NCBI GenBank assembly: GCA_002633025.1
Contig: NMRB01000302.1
Span: 243,743-307,742, forward strand
From: Notospermus geniculatus
Taxonomy: Eukaryota; Nemertea; Pilidiophora; Heteronemertea; Lineidae
Length of the DNA: 64,000 bases
Direction: 5' to 3'
Shown here: positions 32,790 to 41,788 of the stretch, piece by piece
Position numbering within the stretch: position 1 is the first letter of the stretch
Layout: each line of letters opens with the position of its first letter
The notes under the pieces: generated by a model
The model's input: only the letters and a program-made list of their open reading frames with translations
Told to the model about the DNA's origin: nothing
Databases searched by the model: none
Translations under genes and position numbers: made by a program

Positions 32790-33027
32790 CACATTGTTTC
32801 AACAGAACATAGGATGCGAGTGTTGCAACGTGTGCTCCACAAGAGAGAGAAAATAAGTCATCCTCATAATATCACAATATAAATGTTCAGAGAGTGTCAA
32901 ATAAGTTCAGAGAGTGTCAAATCTCTGCATCCCAAACCACCTGATGTATACACGTAGTGTACCTACCGATGCGATACACATTCCTTGTCACCACCGGTTA
33001 ACGTTTCCATCTCCTATAGGTTATGAT
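32790..33027. other. non-coding; short tandem GTTCAGAGAGTGTCAAAT
   Basis: TTCAGAGAGTGTCAAAT occurs twice in tandem at about 32886-32922. Nothing else is recognised. Confidence 0.45.
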
Positions 33028-33215
33028 TAAAGATACTGTATCACAACTTTATTGTTTACGTTCATTGTTTGTGAACATGGGTGTTCACATTTTGTTATTT
33101 CGGACTTTTCGGACATGCATATTACAGCAAATCATTCATACATGTATGACAAATAAACAAACAACATGTAAATAAAAGATGATTTTCATGCCCGGGAAAA
33201 TACTACTTACATGGC
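33028..33215 (-). mobile_element. piggyBac-type MITE copy (family of 11194-11446)
   Basis: ATTAAAGATACTGTATCACAAC at 33026, the TGTTTACGTTCATTGTTTGTG block and CCCGGGAAAATACTAC at the right match the 11194-11446 element in reverse orientation. Insertion of a host MITE here indicates that the block sits in host chromosomal DNA. Confidence 0.55.
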
Positions 33216-33658
33216 CGTCGGTATAAATATCCCATTTTTTAATCCGTTGGCCTATGATCTTGGCAATCCCAACTCCAAATCTGTTGCATAATCACTAACG
33301 CCTCATCTCCCACAGAACCCCGCCACACCGAGCTAGTTCTTCGTTCTTGAAAATTTGACCGAACGGGCTCAAACTGTAGTGGACGTAGTGTAGTGGCAAC
33401 TTGTTACAGCCTTAGTAAACTTCATGGACCGGCTCGGACGGGAAGAGTGCTCCATCACATTGAGATAACTTATTTGGCCAACTTCATACATTCTAGCCCG
33501 TTTTACGATTTTATTAGGACGGTGGTAGGACGTTTTGAGAACTACTTCAATGTGGCAGGTCCTTAATAATTTCTAACAGTGATCAGGTATGAACGCATTT
33601 AAACGATGCGACCAAATTCTCGGAATGAAATATTTAAAACATCGTCATCATTATCATA
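33216..33658. other. no gene seen
   Basis: Mixed-composition sequence between the MITE and the stop of the minus-strand gene at 33659. Nothing is recognised. Confidence 0.4.
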
Positions 33659-34225
33659 TTATTGGTCGTGTATTTTAGAAAGTGGGCCATTTCTTATTAA
33701 AATTTGGTCACCCCTGTGATGTCGAAACTGTAAGATGAAACTCAAGTACTTTATTGCCACGCGTGGATCGATATCTTCATTTTTCATCGACCTCGAATTG
33801 ATGACACCAGCCTTTAGATCGGAATTGATTTTGTCAAATAGAATTTGCACGAACTGGATTGGGGTTAAATTTTGAATGACTTTTGATTCCATTCCAGGAG
33901 ATTCCTCTTCGTTTACTCGACTGTAGGCTGCCCGTAATGAAGTGTCATTGAATTTGACAAACGGTCGAAGATTTCTAAACTTTTCGAAAGAAATAATGTC
34001 GTTCGAATTAAAAAAGGTGACGATCTTTCTCCTTTCAGACGGAGAGATCCTACCTTTGAAATCTTCACCCCCTATGATGTCTAAAGACATTCGATAGATA
34101 TTTTTCAGGGTACAATTTTCAATATCATTCTTAACGTAGTGCGTCATGAATACATGCGTCATGGCATCACTGTCAATTCTGTATAAAGCGTAAAAGTCCA
34201 TTTCGCGCGGAGTTGAGAGGTCCAT
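33659..34225 (-). CDS. hypothetical protein, 188 aa, viral-like block
   Basis: An intact intronless frame. I do not recognise the family. The protein is charged and predicted mostly alpha-helical, with no signal peptide, no membrane segment and few cysteines. It starts MDLSTPREMDFYALYRID and has a Phe-rich middle (FFNSNDIISFEKFRNL). It follows the 171-aa gene on the same strand by 55 bp, so the two could share a promoter in the region between 34797 and 35008. No homologue is visible elsewhere in the window. Its length and compact packing with neighbours on both strands resemble genes of a large DNA virus, not of the host. Confidence 0.65.
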   Translation of the reverse strand: MDLSTPREMDFYALYRIDSDAMTHVFMTHYVKNDIENCTLKNIYRMSLDIIGGEDFKGRISPSERRKIVTFFNSNDIISFEKFRNLRPFVKFNDTSLRAAYSRVNEEESPGMESKVIQNLTPIQFVQILFDKINSDLKAGVINSRSMKNEDIDPRVAIKYLSFILQFRHHRGDQILIRNGPLSKIHDQ

Positions 34226-34280
34226 TCTTCGTTCTTTTATTAAAAAAAGAAAAAAACGAAACGTTTAAATAATAACTTGC

Positions 34281-34796
34281 CTAGTACATCCTTTTAATTA
34301 TTGGCTTCTTTTTCCGGATGATATGTTTCTTGAATGTCCGATAATACTGAAAGTTTCTCGTGATCGGACATTTATCGAGTACCTCATGCTCGTAAATCAA
34401 GAATATACAGCAAGGTAACTCTAAGAGGTAACGCCCGGAATTGGTTAGGAATCTTGCTTTTCCGAACGTGCTGAGACAATTCGGACAGATCCCTCCACTG
34501 ACCCGAGCATTTTTATTCCTATAATCGTTTCGAATCCAGAAGTATTTTTGTGAAATGAATCTTACCAGGATGTGATAAAATTTCAACAAATTTTTTCCTT
34601 GATTTTGCCATAGATATCGAAATCTCATTTTTGATCGTAGGAAATGCGGGCAAAGGTTATGTTGACACATAAGTTGTATGCACTTCTCTACATCGGGAGG
34701 CAGAGATTTTTCAAATTCATCCGGCTCGCATTCGTGAAACATATTTGTGAGAGATGGGTTAGGTTTGTCGTCACAGAAAAGAATGGTCATCGACAT
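34281..34796 (-). CDS. hypothetical Cys-rich protein, 171 aa, viral-like block
   Basis: An intact intronless frame starting MSMTILFCDDKPNPSL (a second Met at residue 3 is possible). An N-terminal acidic third is followed by C-x4-C-x3-H (CQHNLCPHFL) and, further on, CPNC with later Cys residues (ELPCC, DKCP), so it could bind one zinc. The C-terminus is strongly basic (KKHIIRKKKPIIKRM), suggesting nucleic-acid binding or a nuclear signal. Family unknown. It is divergently arranged with the 882-aa gene; the 212-bp gap between them holds GGGTGG motifs and a TATA box. Confidence 0.65.
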   Translation of the reverse strand: MSMTILFCDDKPNPSLTNMFHECEPDEFEKSLPPDVEKCIQLMCQHNLCPHFLRSKMRFRYLWQNQGKNLLKFYHILVRFISQKYFWIRNDYRNKNARVSGGICPNCLSTFGKARFLTNSGRYLLELPCCIFLIYEHEVLDKCPITRNFQYYRTFKKHIIRKKKPIIKRMY

Positions 34797-35008
34797 TTTT
34801 AGTCCATTGTTTCAAATTACCATTGGTTTGCAATAAAGGGTGGTAGGTCAACCATCCTTATCATGGGTGCGTGAGAGGGTATGTGTGTGTGCGTCAGAGA
34901 TATTCCTTCTATCTTGAGAGGGTGGACCTATTATGGAGCGGTGGTTTAACCACACGGTTCCCATACAACTACTATAAAAATGAATGACATTCTCTCTCGG
35001 ATAAGACG
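34797..35008. promoter_or_regulatory. divergent promoter region with GGGTGG motifs and TATA box
   Basis: GGGTGG occurs at 34838 (followed by CCATCC at 34852) and 34920. GTGGTTTAACCAC at 34941 is a near-dyad. TATAAAAA at 34973-34980 lies about 30 bp before the ATG at 35009, so the 5' UTR would be very short. The same GGGTGG/CCACCC word marks the other intergenic regions of this block. Confidence 0.5.
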
Positions 35009-37657
35009 ATGTCAGTTATATTTGATGTGAACACGTGTAATTTGAAAGCACATGATAGTGACAGGAATCAAACTGTCGCGTACAACACGTATGTGTTTTT
35101 AATTTACATTCATTTTCAATATGTCAAGATGACTGGACAACACGATAAAGCCGCAGTGTCATTCGAAATTTGCAAAAAGTATCTCCAAGATTGGGTCACG
35201 ATTTATTCCAAGTTAACCAATAATCTCTTTCGAGAATGGAAAACAGTGCATAAACAACAACTCTTCAGAGCTGTTATAAGTATGACCTGCTGCGGGACAT
35301 TCACTGACAATAAAAAACCCGACTCTTTCTTGTTAGACTTGGAACATCTGTTTTACTATGATGATTGCATGTTTCAGCTCATTCCGATAAATAAACATCT
35401 CATCAAGTTTTATATCCCGATGATCTTGCAATTTAGCATGTTTTACTTGAGCCCGTACTTTGTAGTAGACACATTACTTAATATACAACAAAAAGTGAAG
35501 CAGACGCGATATCAGTTGGGTTTATCACTTTATAACGTGCTCAACAAAAGAATGAATCATCTTTTGTATAAATTCCACGCGTATAACCAACTAACGACAA
35601 GTCCATCAACGAACGAGTTTCTGGACGATTTTTATCACCTCAAATGGAATGTCATTTCACTAAGAGGGAAATATCAGTTCCCCTCTTACTTTCAACGCAG
35701 TTACAGAATTCAATTATCACGATGTTCTAGTAACAAAAAAATGATCGACGTGAAAAGCACTCGAATTCAGCCAATCTCTCTGATTACATTGTACCAACTA
35801 GTTCATATTTATCATACGTTTATACAGAGCATGCACGTACCGGGTTGTGGCATATATAACAGAAAAAACAAGACAAAAGAAATATATGTATCTAAAACAA
35901 AGAATTTTCGTAAGCGAAAACGCCTGGAAAGTGATTTCAATTTGATTGGGGTCTGTGACCAATCTTTCATTGATTTTTTACCGGACAATGACTGTGGGCA
36001 ATGTTGTGAGATTTTTGAAAATTCTACCCGCTCGCAGAAACAATTTCCTGGGACAAAAGGTGAACAATATCAGCTGCACGTTGCTGACAAAAATCTACTT
36101 GATTTGATGGTTGTTACTTACAATGCATTACCACTGAGCTCATTTCTGCACGTCCCAATTGATCAACCGAAAACTAAATCCGACGATGATATTCGGATGG
36201 AGTATAGCAATCACCTAACCCGAGTTTTCAACTATAATTCTATAGTACACGACAACATACTCAAGCCATGTCTCTGTAGAAAGGATTTTTATACAGACGT
36301 TTATGATCTAAACGTTCAGGAGGATTTGTGTCATTTGCAATGGAAACGGTTCGAGTCTGAAAAACTGAATAGATCACTGATAAAGATCGACACAGACTTG
36401 GACGAAAGATGTTACAGTCTCGATTCTGGGGAAGGGAAAATGTTTTTTAGCAACGCTGTAGTGAAAAACAAAGTGGTAAATTTGTTCTTATTGACACCCG
36501 ATAATGCGAAAATGAATTTTATCGAAGCCATTCACGCACCCAAAAATGAAAGGTTTGTCAAACGTAAGCTCGTCATCGCCGCGCCCGTCAAAGCCGTGGT
36601 GAGCAGATATAAACGTTATGGCATTTCTTTGAACTCCGTTAACTGTAACATCGATTCTAATGTACTATCGTTATGCATGGTCGTTTCAGAGTTGATTCGA
36701 GCACCATACGAGGTTATACCCGGTTTCAAACCAGCCCGGGTGTTTTTCCCGGGGGTAGTCTGTAATGTGTGCACTTCCGTCGACCTTCACGGAATCGTAA
36801 ACCAACCGACATGTAGAGTAAATTACACGAAGACAGGAGTGTGTCGGAGAGTTCTCAATTTCCCCGCGTGTTCAGTGAAACAATCTGTTAGCAGAGAAGA
36901 AAAAGACAAATTTTACTTGCAAAATCTACATCCGCTCGATGAAAGTAAACTGTTGCTGAATTTTCAGTATCATAAATGCATGACCGTGAATGCTTCGAAG
37001 GTATTTAACAACCAGCTCAAAATATGCTTGAGAAAGGAATTTCACAGACTGTTGAATAACGATTCTCACGTATCCGAAATTTCCCTCTCAAAAAATGACG
37101 TTAAAACATTTTTTGAGAAAGTTAACATCTCTCTTTTGACACCATGTCATAGCAAATTTATAGACCTCTTGGTAGATCTGTCGCCGCAAGAAGAAATACA
37201 TCGCATTAAAGAAATCTTTACATTCTCTCGGGCGATATACGCAAATGCCACTTCGTTTGCTTCACTCAAAGTTCCAGACTCTCAAACGGACAATGCCTTG
37301 TTGAGGAAATATCAAAACACTCACGTTATACCCAAACAGTTACTGATTCGTTTAAATGATGTAAGACCACTCGATCTTGGTGGTTATCAGAAATTTATCA
37401 ACAATGGGAACTGTCAGAGCAAAGAGTATGCACCCTGGTTTTATGCAACGCGATCATTTAATACTGTGTATCAATGTATCTTCTTACCATTCTCGAAAGA
37501 TTCAAACGGTGGTCTCACACTCCCTCACAAAGGCTTTTTTATTCAAATCATCGATATGTATCTCGAAAAATGGAAAAAGTACAAGGACAGTGATTGTCAC
37601 AATTTGTTTTCGACACTGAGAGAATTCATAAGCCATTTACCAAACGAATCACCATAG
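35009..37657 (+). CDS. large hypothetical viral protein, 882 aa (TRM1-like terminase subunit is one possibility)
   Basis: An uninterrupted frame with a TATA box about 30 bp upstream of the first Met; Met41 is an alternative start. The N-terminal third is helical and aromatic-rich with no transmembrane signature. A Cys cluster DCGQCCEIF lies at about residues 328-336, and a CLC at 421-423 follows NYNSIVHDN. A C-x2-C-x5-H pattern, VCNVCTSVDLHG, is at 584-595. No Walker A is present, so it is not the helicase. The length, the cysteine cluster about a third of the way in and the downstream Asn/Tyr-rich stretch recall the zinc-containing terminase partner (TRM1/UL28 family), but I cannot confirm this; a portal or other structural protein is also possible. 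The reading frame itself is very secure; the function is open. Confidence 0.7.
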   Translation: MSVIFDVNTCNLKAHDSDRNQTVAYNTYVFLIYIHFQYVKMTGQHDKAAVSFEICKKYLQDWVTIYSKLTNNLFREWKTVHKQQLFRAVISMTCCGTFTDNKKPDSFLLDLEHLFYYDDCMFQLIPINKHLIKFYIPMILQFSMFYLSPYFVVDTLLNIQQKVKQTRYQLGLSLYNVLNKRMNHLLYKFHAYNQLTTSPSTNEFLDDFYHLKWNVISLRGKYQFPSYFQRSYRIQLSRCSSNKKMIDVKSTRIQPISLITLYQLVHIYHTFIQSMHVPGCGIYNRKNKTKEIYVSKTKNFRKRKRLESDFNLIGVCDQSFIDFLPDNDCGQCCEIFENSTRSQKQFPGTKGEQYQLHVADKNLLDLMVVTYNALPLSSFLHVPIDQPKTKSDDDIRMEYSNHLTRVFNYNSIVHDNILKPCLCRKDFYTDVYDLNVQEDLCHLQWKRFESEKLNRSLIKIDTDLDERCYSLDSGEGKMFFSNAVVKNKVVNLFLLTPDNAKMNFIEAIHAPKNERFVKRKLVIAAPVKAVVSRYKRYGISLNSVNCNIDSNVLSLCMVVSELIRAPYEVIPGFKPARVFFPGVVCNVCTSVDLHGIVNQPTCRVNYTKTGVCRRVLNFPACSVKQSVSREEKDKFYLQNLHPLDESKLLLNFQYHKCMTVNASKVFNNQLKICLRKEFHRLLNNDSHVSEISLSKNDVKTFFEKVNISLLTPCHSKFIDLLVDLSPQEEIHRIKEIFTFSRAIYANATSFASLKVPDSQTDNALLRKYQNTHVIPKQLLIRLNDVRPLDLGGYQKFINNGNCQSKEYAPWFYATRSFNTVYQCIFLPFSKDSNGGLTLPHKGFFIQIIDMYLEKWKKYKDSDCHNLFSTLREFISHLPNESP

Positions 37658-37822
37658 TGGACCGAAACACTAAGCCCTATATCGGCTTTGATAGATCTTA
37701 AGATTTCACCAGAACGATTTCATAATAATGAAGGTGAAAACATGTTTTTCTGTAGCTCACTGCATGAACAATAGATATAGACCCAAACACAGTCAAAACA
37801 ATACACCACTGAAAGTAAAGCT
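37658..37822. other. short gap after the 882-aa gene
   Basis: No AATAAA is seen in the first 100 bp. Nothing is recognised. Confidence 0.35.
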
Positions 37823-38373
37823 AGGAATCCACGGGTGATTTTCTGCGTTGCGACTTGCTTAGGAACCTGCGACTCGCGACTGAATGCGAACACAAGGAAC
37901 TGACACCGGTCGCCGACCGATTGCCGACTGAAATTGACCACATCTTTTCCATTGGCGGAAATCACGTCTCGCTGGTCCACTACGGCGATCGATTGCCCAG
38001 TTGCAACGCAACCCTGTTGCAAAGCGAGTCGCAACGCAAAATCAGCTAGAAAATCACTGGTGGATTCCCCGCTTAATACGCCTGGCAGTGTAGGCCTAAA
38101 AGTGGCGATCAGTTTTGCTGTTACCGAAAGCCTGGCGCACACTGGCGGTTTTTCGACCGATTTTCTAGACGACCGGCCTTGCGACCACAGATGCGACTGA
38201 ACACAAGGAACTGATACCAGTCGCAGACCGCTTACCGACTGAAATTGACCACATCTTCGTGAAAATCACGTCTAGCAGGTCCATTGCGGGGATCGGGTGC
38301 CCAGTTGCAATGCAACCCAGTTGCAAAGCGAGTCGCAACGCAAAATCAGCAAGAAAATCAATGGTGGATTGCT
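37823..38373. mobile_element. two related TIR elements (GGAATCCACxGGTGATTTTC)
   Basis: Copy 1 (37823-38070) runs from GGAATCCACGGGTGATTTTC to GAAAATCACTGGTGGATTCC. Copy 2 (about 38160-38373) shares AACACAAGGAACTGA(C/T)ACC, GACTGAAATTGACCACATCT and GCAAAGCGAGTCGCAACGCA with it, but is degraded at the left. They are host-type MITEs that separate the 882-aa gene from the transposase. Confidence 0.7.
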
Positions 38374-38630
38374 TTATGTTTGACGTGTGACCAGCACAGA
38401 CGCGATTTGTCGAGCTCCATGTATACCAAGACTTGGTGAGGAACACACACCAGTTCATTTAGTGACTGGACATTTTAATTCATAAATCCTGTTCCTTATT
38501 TATTTTCTGTAAATATTTTGTTATTTCTAAATAGTGTACTAACTGGAGTAACACATTCAGGCAATTTTTAACCTTATATGTAAGTCGATTATTTGTTTTT
38601 GAACGTTTCGCTTACTCGAGATGCCTTAGT
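38374..38630. other. AT-rich, no gene
   Basis: Nothing recognised. Confidence 0.3.
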
Positions 38631-38639
38631 CCGAACACT

Positions 38640-38905
38640 GCCTCCTGTTGCTCATTTGTAGAACTGACGGCCACTTTCTGTAAAATTACATATGCTATTA
38701 TTTATGTTTTCCTGTGTTGGTTCGACTCAATTTGACTTATCTTAAGTTTTCTGAGAGAGCGTGAACATTTTGGTCAGCCTCCAGTCAAGTCTCTGTTAAC
38801 ATTTATTAGACCTAAAGTCTGTATCCTGGGGACTCTGCTGCAAGAATTTTCTGTAAATCGTCTGTTATAGCTAACCTGTGTACTTACTGGATTGACACAT
38901 TCAGA
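38640..38905 (+). repeat. dispersed repeat, direct partner of 50240-50560
   Basis: TTTCTGTAAAATTACATA, TTTTCCTGTGTTGGTTCGAC, GGTCAGCCTCCAGTCAAGTC, TCTGTTAACATTTATT and GGGGACTCTGCTGCA occur here in the same order and orientation as at 50300-50560. The two copies bracket 38.9-50.2 kb. Confidence 0.7.
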
Positions 38906-39181
38906 CGTTCAGACAATGACCTCATCTGTAAGTCTGTTTTTGAACGTTTGGTGCACTCGAAAAGGCCTAGGCCAGTTTCAAGTTCATGACTCCATTTGAC
39001 AGAGTCGTATTATTTAAAGGTTTTATTTTTTGACTATATGTGCGTCTACCGATATGCCTCTTAGCAAAAAGAAACTCGCGCTCAAATCCCGCGCTCTAAC
39101 TGCAGCCCAATCGAGATGGTCTAAAGAGAGCGTGTATAACGAACCTGTACCGGGGACCAGTTATACAGTCGATCACATCAC

Positions 39182-40041
39182 TAGTAGTTCAAGCGATGAT
39201 GACGTTACCGTGTCCGAGTTGAAGGACTGTAGCGCATCGAAACGCAAAATAACTTTGACAAGCCAATTACGATCTAAAAAAGTCCGTGGGTCTGATGAGT
39301 CCGACACCGCCACCGTCGCATGTGAACTTGTACCACAAAAAGACGCAGAGATTTTCCTCATAACTTTACCTATTTTAAACGAATTATTTCGAAATTGTGT
39401 GTGCAAAAATTGTGACACGAGTCAAAATTGCGCAATCTCTGTTGCCGATGAGAAAAACGGTTTTGTGAGACGATTGCAAATTCATTGCACAAATTGTGAG
39501 TTGGAGGTTTATAATACGCATACCAGTAAACGTATATCAGGTCCTCTTTGGGAGGGTCAAAAGAAAAAACCATTTGAAATAAATATTAAATTAGCCATGT
39601 TCGCTATGGAATAGTAGTTCAAGCGATGATGACGTTACCGTGTCCGAGTTGAAGGACTGTAGCGCATCGAAACGCAAAATAACTTTGACAAGCCAATTAC
39701 GATATAAAAAAGTACGCGGATCTGATGAGTCTGACACCGCCACAACATGTGAACTTGTGCCACAAAAAGATGCAGAGATTTTCCTTATAACTTTACCCAT
39801 TTTAAACGAATTAGTTCGAAATTGTGTGTGCAAAAACTGTGGCACCAGTCAAAACTGCACAATCTCCGTTGCCGATGAGAAAAACGGATTCGTGAGACGA
39901 TTGCAACTTCACTGCAACACTTGTGAATCGGAGGTTTATAATACACACACAAGTAAACGTATATCAGGCCCTCTGTGGGAGGGCCAAAAGAAAAAACCAT
40001 TTGAAATAAATATTAAATTAGCCATGTTCGCTATGGAAAGT
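39182..40041 (+). repeat. tandem duplication inside the transposase gene, ~430-bp unit
   Basis: TAGTAGTTCAAGCGATGATG starts copies at 39182 and 39612. The copies differ by several percent, mostly silent changes plus a 3-bp indel (ACCGTCGCATGTG against ACAACATGTG). The junction at 39611/39612 creates the stop that ends the first frame. The divergence pattern is what two alleles would show. Confidence 0.9.
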
Positions 40042-40814
40042 GGTATAGGCTATTCTGGTCTCAGTTTATTCTCGTTGTGTTTAGACACAGAAAAACCGTG
40101 TGAGAATGCATTTTACAATAACTGTAAAAGCGTTTACGAAGCCACGATAAAAACGGGTCAGGATGCCATGAAGCGGGCATGGGAAATCATAAGACGAGAA
40201 TATATTTCGGATTCATCATCAGACGACGGTGACCGGGAAAAGATGCCCATTGACGTGGCCGTATCCGTTGACGGCACTTACCAGAAACGACGATTTCATT
40301 CAAAATACTGCGTTGTTTTTATAATTGAAATAACAACCGGATTGTGTGTTGATTTCCAATTAATGTCAAGTTACTGTCACACGTGCGAAAACCAAAGGAA
40401 AAAAAACAGCAAAGAATTTTTGGATTGGGAGGACGAGCACCGAGATAAGTGCGACAGAAATTTCAATCCCAGTGCTGGCATTAAAATGGAGCAGGCGGCG
40501 GTCAAAAAGTTATTTAATAATTCTATCGACAGGACTGGTCTGAGATACACTGAGATTGTTTCAGATGGCGACACTGTCGCGTATAAAGAGATTCAGAAGA
40601 ATGCGCCTTATGGATACGAGAAACCTGTCGAAAAGTCCGAATGCATAAACCATATAGCTAAGAGGGTATATAGGTTATTGAACAGCATAGTGAAAAAACA
40701 AAATCGACTTAAATCTCCGATTGGCGGCGACGACGTCGGATGTAGCAATATGGGAAGGATGACTAAGAAGACCATAGAATACTTGAAAAATATGTACCTG
40801 AAAATGATCAAGGA

Positions 40815-41344
40815 GAATATTGGAAACTTAGCCGGCATGCAACGTTCGACAAAGGCGATTATACGTCACATGACACTAGACGTACCTCGTCACGACCTAT
40901 GCGATCCTTCCACGTGTCATTATCTTAAATCCGTTGAAAGTGGAGATCTATCGCAGTACAACAAGGACGTGATAAATAAATATTTAGACGAGGATGTGTT
41001 TGATGCGATCGAAACTCAGTTTAATGACAAATTATGCTCCGAAAAAATTCTGTCTAAGTGTCTCGGAGGTCAAACTCAAGAATATTGGAAACTTAGCCGG
41101 CATGCAACGTTCGACAAAGGCGATTATACGTCACATGACACTAGACGTACCTCGTCACGACCTATGCGATCATTCCACGTGTCATTATCTTAAATCCGTT
41201 GAAAGTGGAGATCTGTCGCAGTACAACAAGGACATGATAAATAAATATTTGGACGAGGATGTGTTTGATGCGATCGAAACTCAGTTTAATAACAAATTAT
41301 GCTCCGAAAAAATTCTGTCTAAGTGTCTCGGAGGTCAAACTCAA
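40815..41344 (+). repeat. second tandem duplication inside the transposase gene, 265-bp unit
   Basis: GAATATTGGAAACTTAGCCG begins copies at 40815 and 41080; both end GGAGGTCAAACTCAA. They differ at only a few positions (for example GATCCTTCC against GATCATTCC). The unit length is not a multiple of three, so it shifts the frame just before the segment that carries the catalytic Glu. Confidence 0.9.
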
Positions 41345-41788
41345 AATGCAAACGAATCGATTAATTCCGTCCTATGGAGTATGTGTTCCAAGGACGTGTT
41401 CGTTGGGAAGAAAAAGCTGCTGGCTTATATCTATAAAGCCATTGCAAAGTTTAACGAAGGGCAAATTAACTCTCTAGATACGAAAAGTACACTAGGGTTG
41501 AGTTCCACGTCAAAATCAGTCAAATATGTAAAGGATATCGATAGGCAACGAATTAAGAAAGCAGAAGCTAAAAAGAACATTCAACTTGAGAAGAAGAAAA
41601 AGTCGACAAAGTCCCAGACATGCCAGACTGTCCCGGACCCACTGGATGAAGAGGCGGAGCTATACGACTCTGATTCTTCGACGGAGTATGTCTATTAGAC
41701 AGAGGAATGACACATTTTATTGTTATATTACAACCATCTTTTGTCATTTCTTTTTTTCTACATCAATACAGGCGACATGCTAAATCAA

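Larger units (their letters stand above)
39054..41698 (+). pseudogene. Mutator-like (PF20700-type) DDE transposase gene, broken as assembled by two internal duplications
   Basis: It encodes a cut-and-paste DNA transposase. The start is ATG 39054 (MPLSKKKLALKSRAL, basic). N-terminal zinc-type motifs CVCKNC and HC-x2-C follow. The catalytic core shows VSVDGTYQKR (first Asp), then YCHTCE, then VSDGDT (second Asp) and KSECINHIAKRVYRLL, then NANESINSVLW, which supplies the probable catalytic Glu. This motif order matches the Mutator-like transposase domain family of aquatic invertebrates. As assembled it cannot make one protein: a 430-bp tandem duplication (39182-40041) and a 265-bp one (40815-41344) each shift the frame. 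One long frame (39640-41193, 517 aa) has both Asp residues; another (40994-41698, 234 aa) has the Glu. An inverted partial copy is at 32111-32672. A TATTTAAAGG at about 39010 could be its TATA box. Confidence 0.85.
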
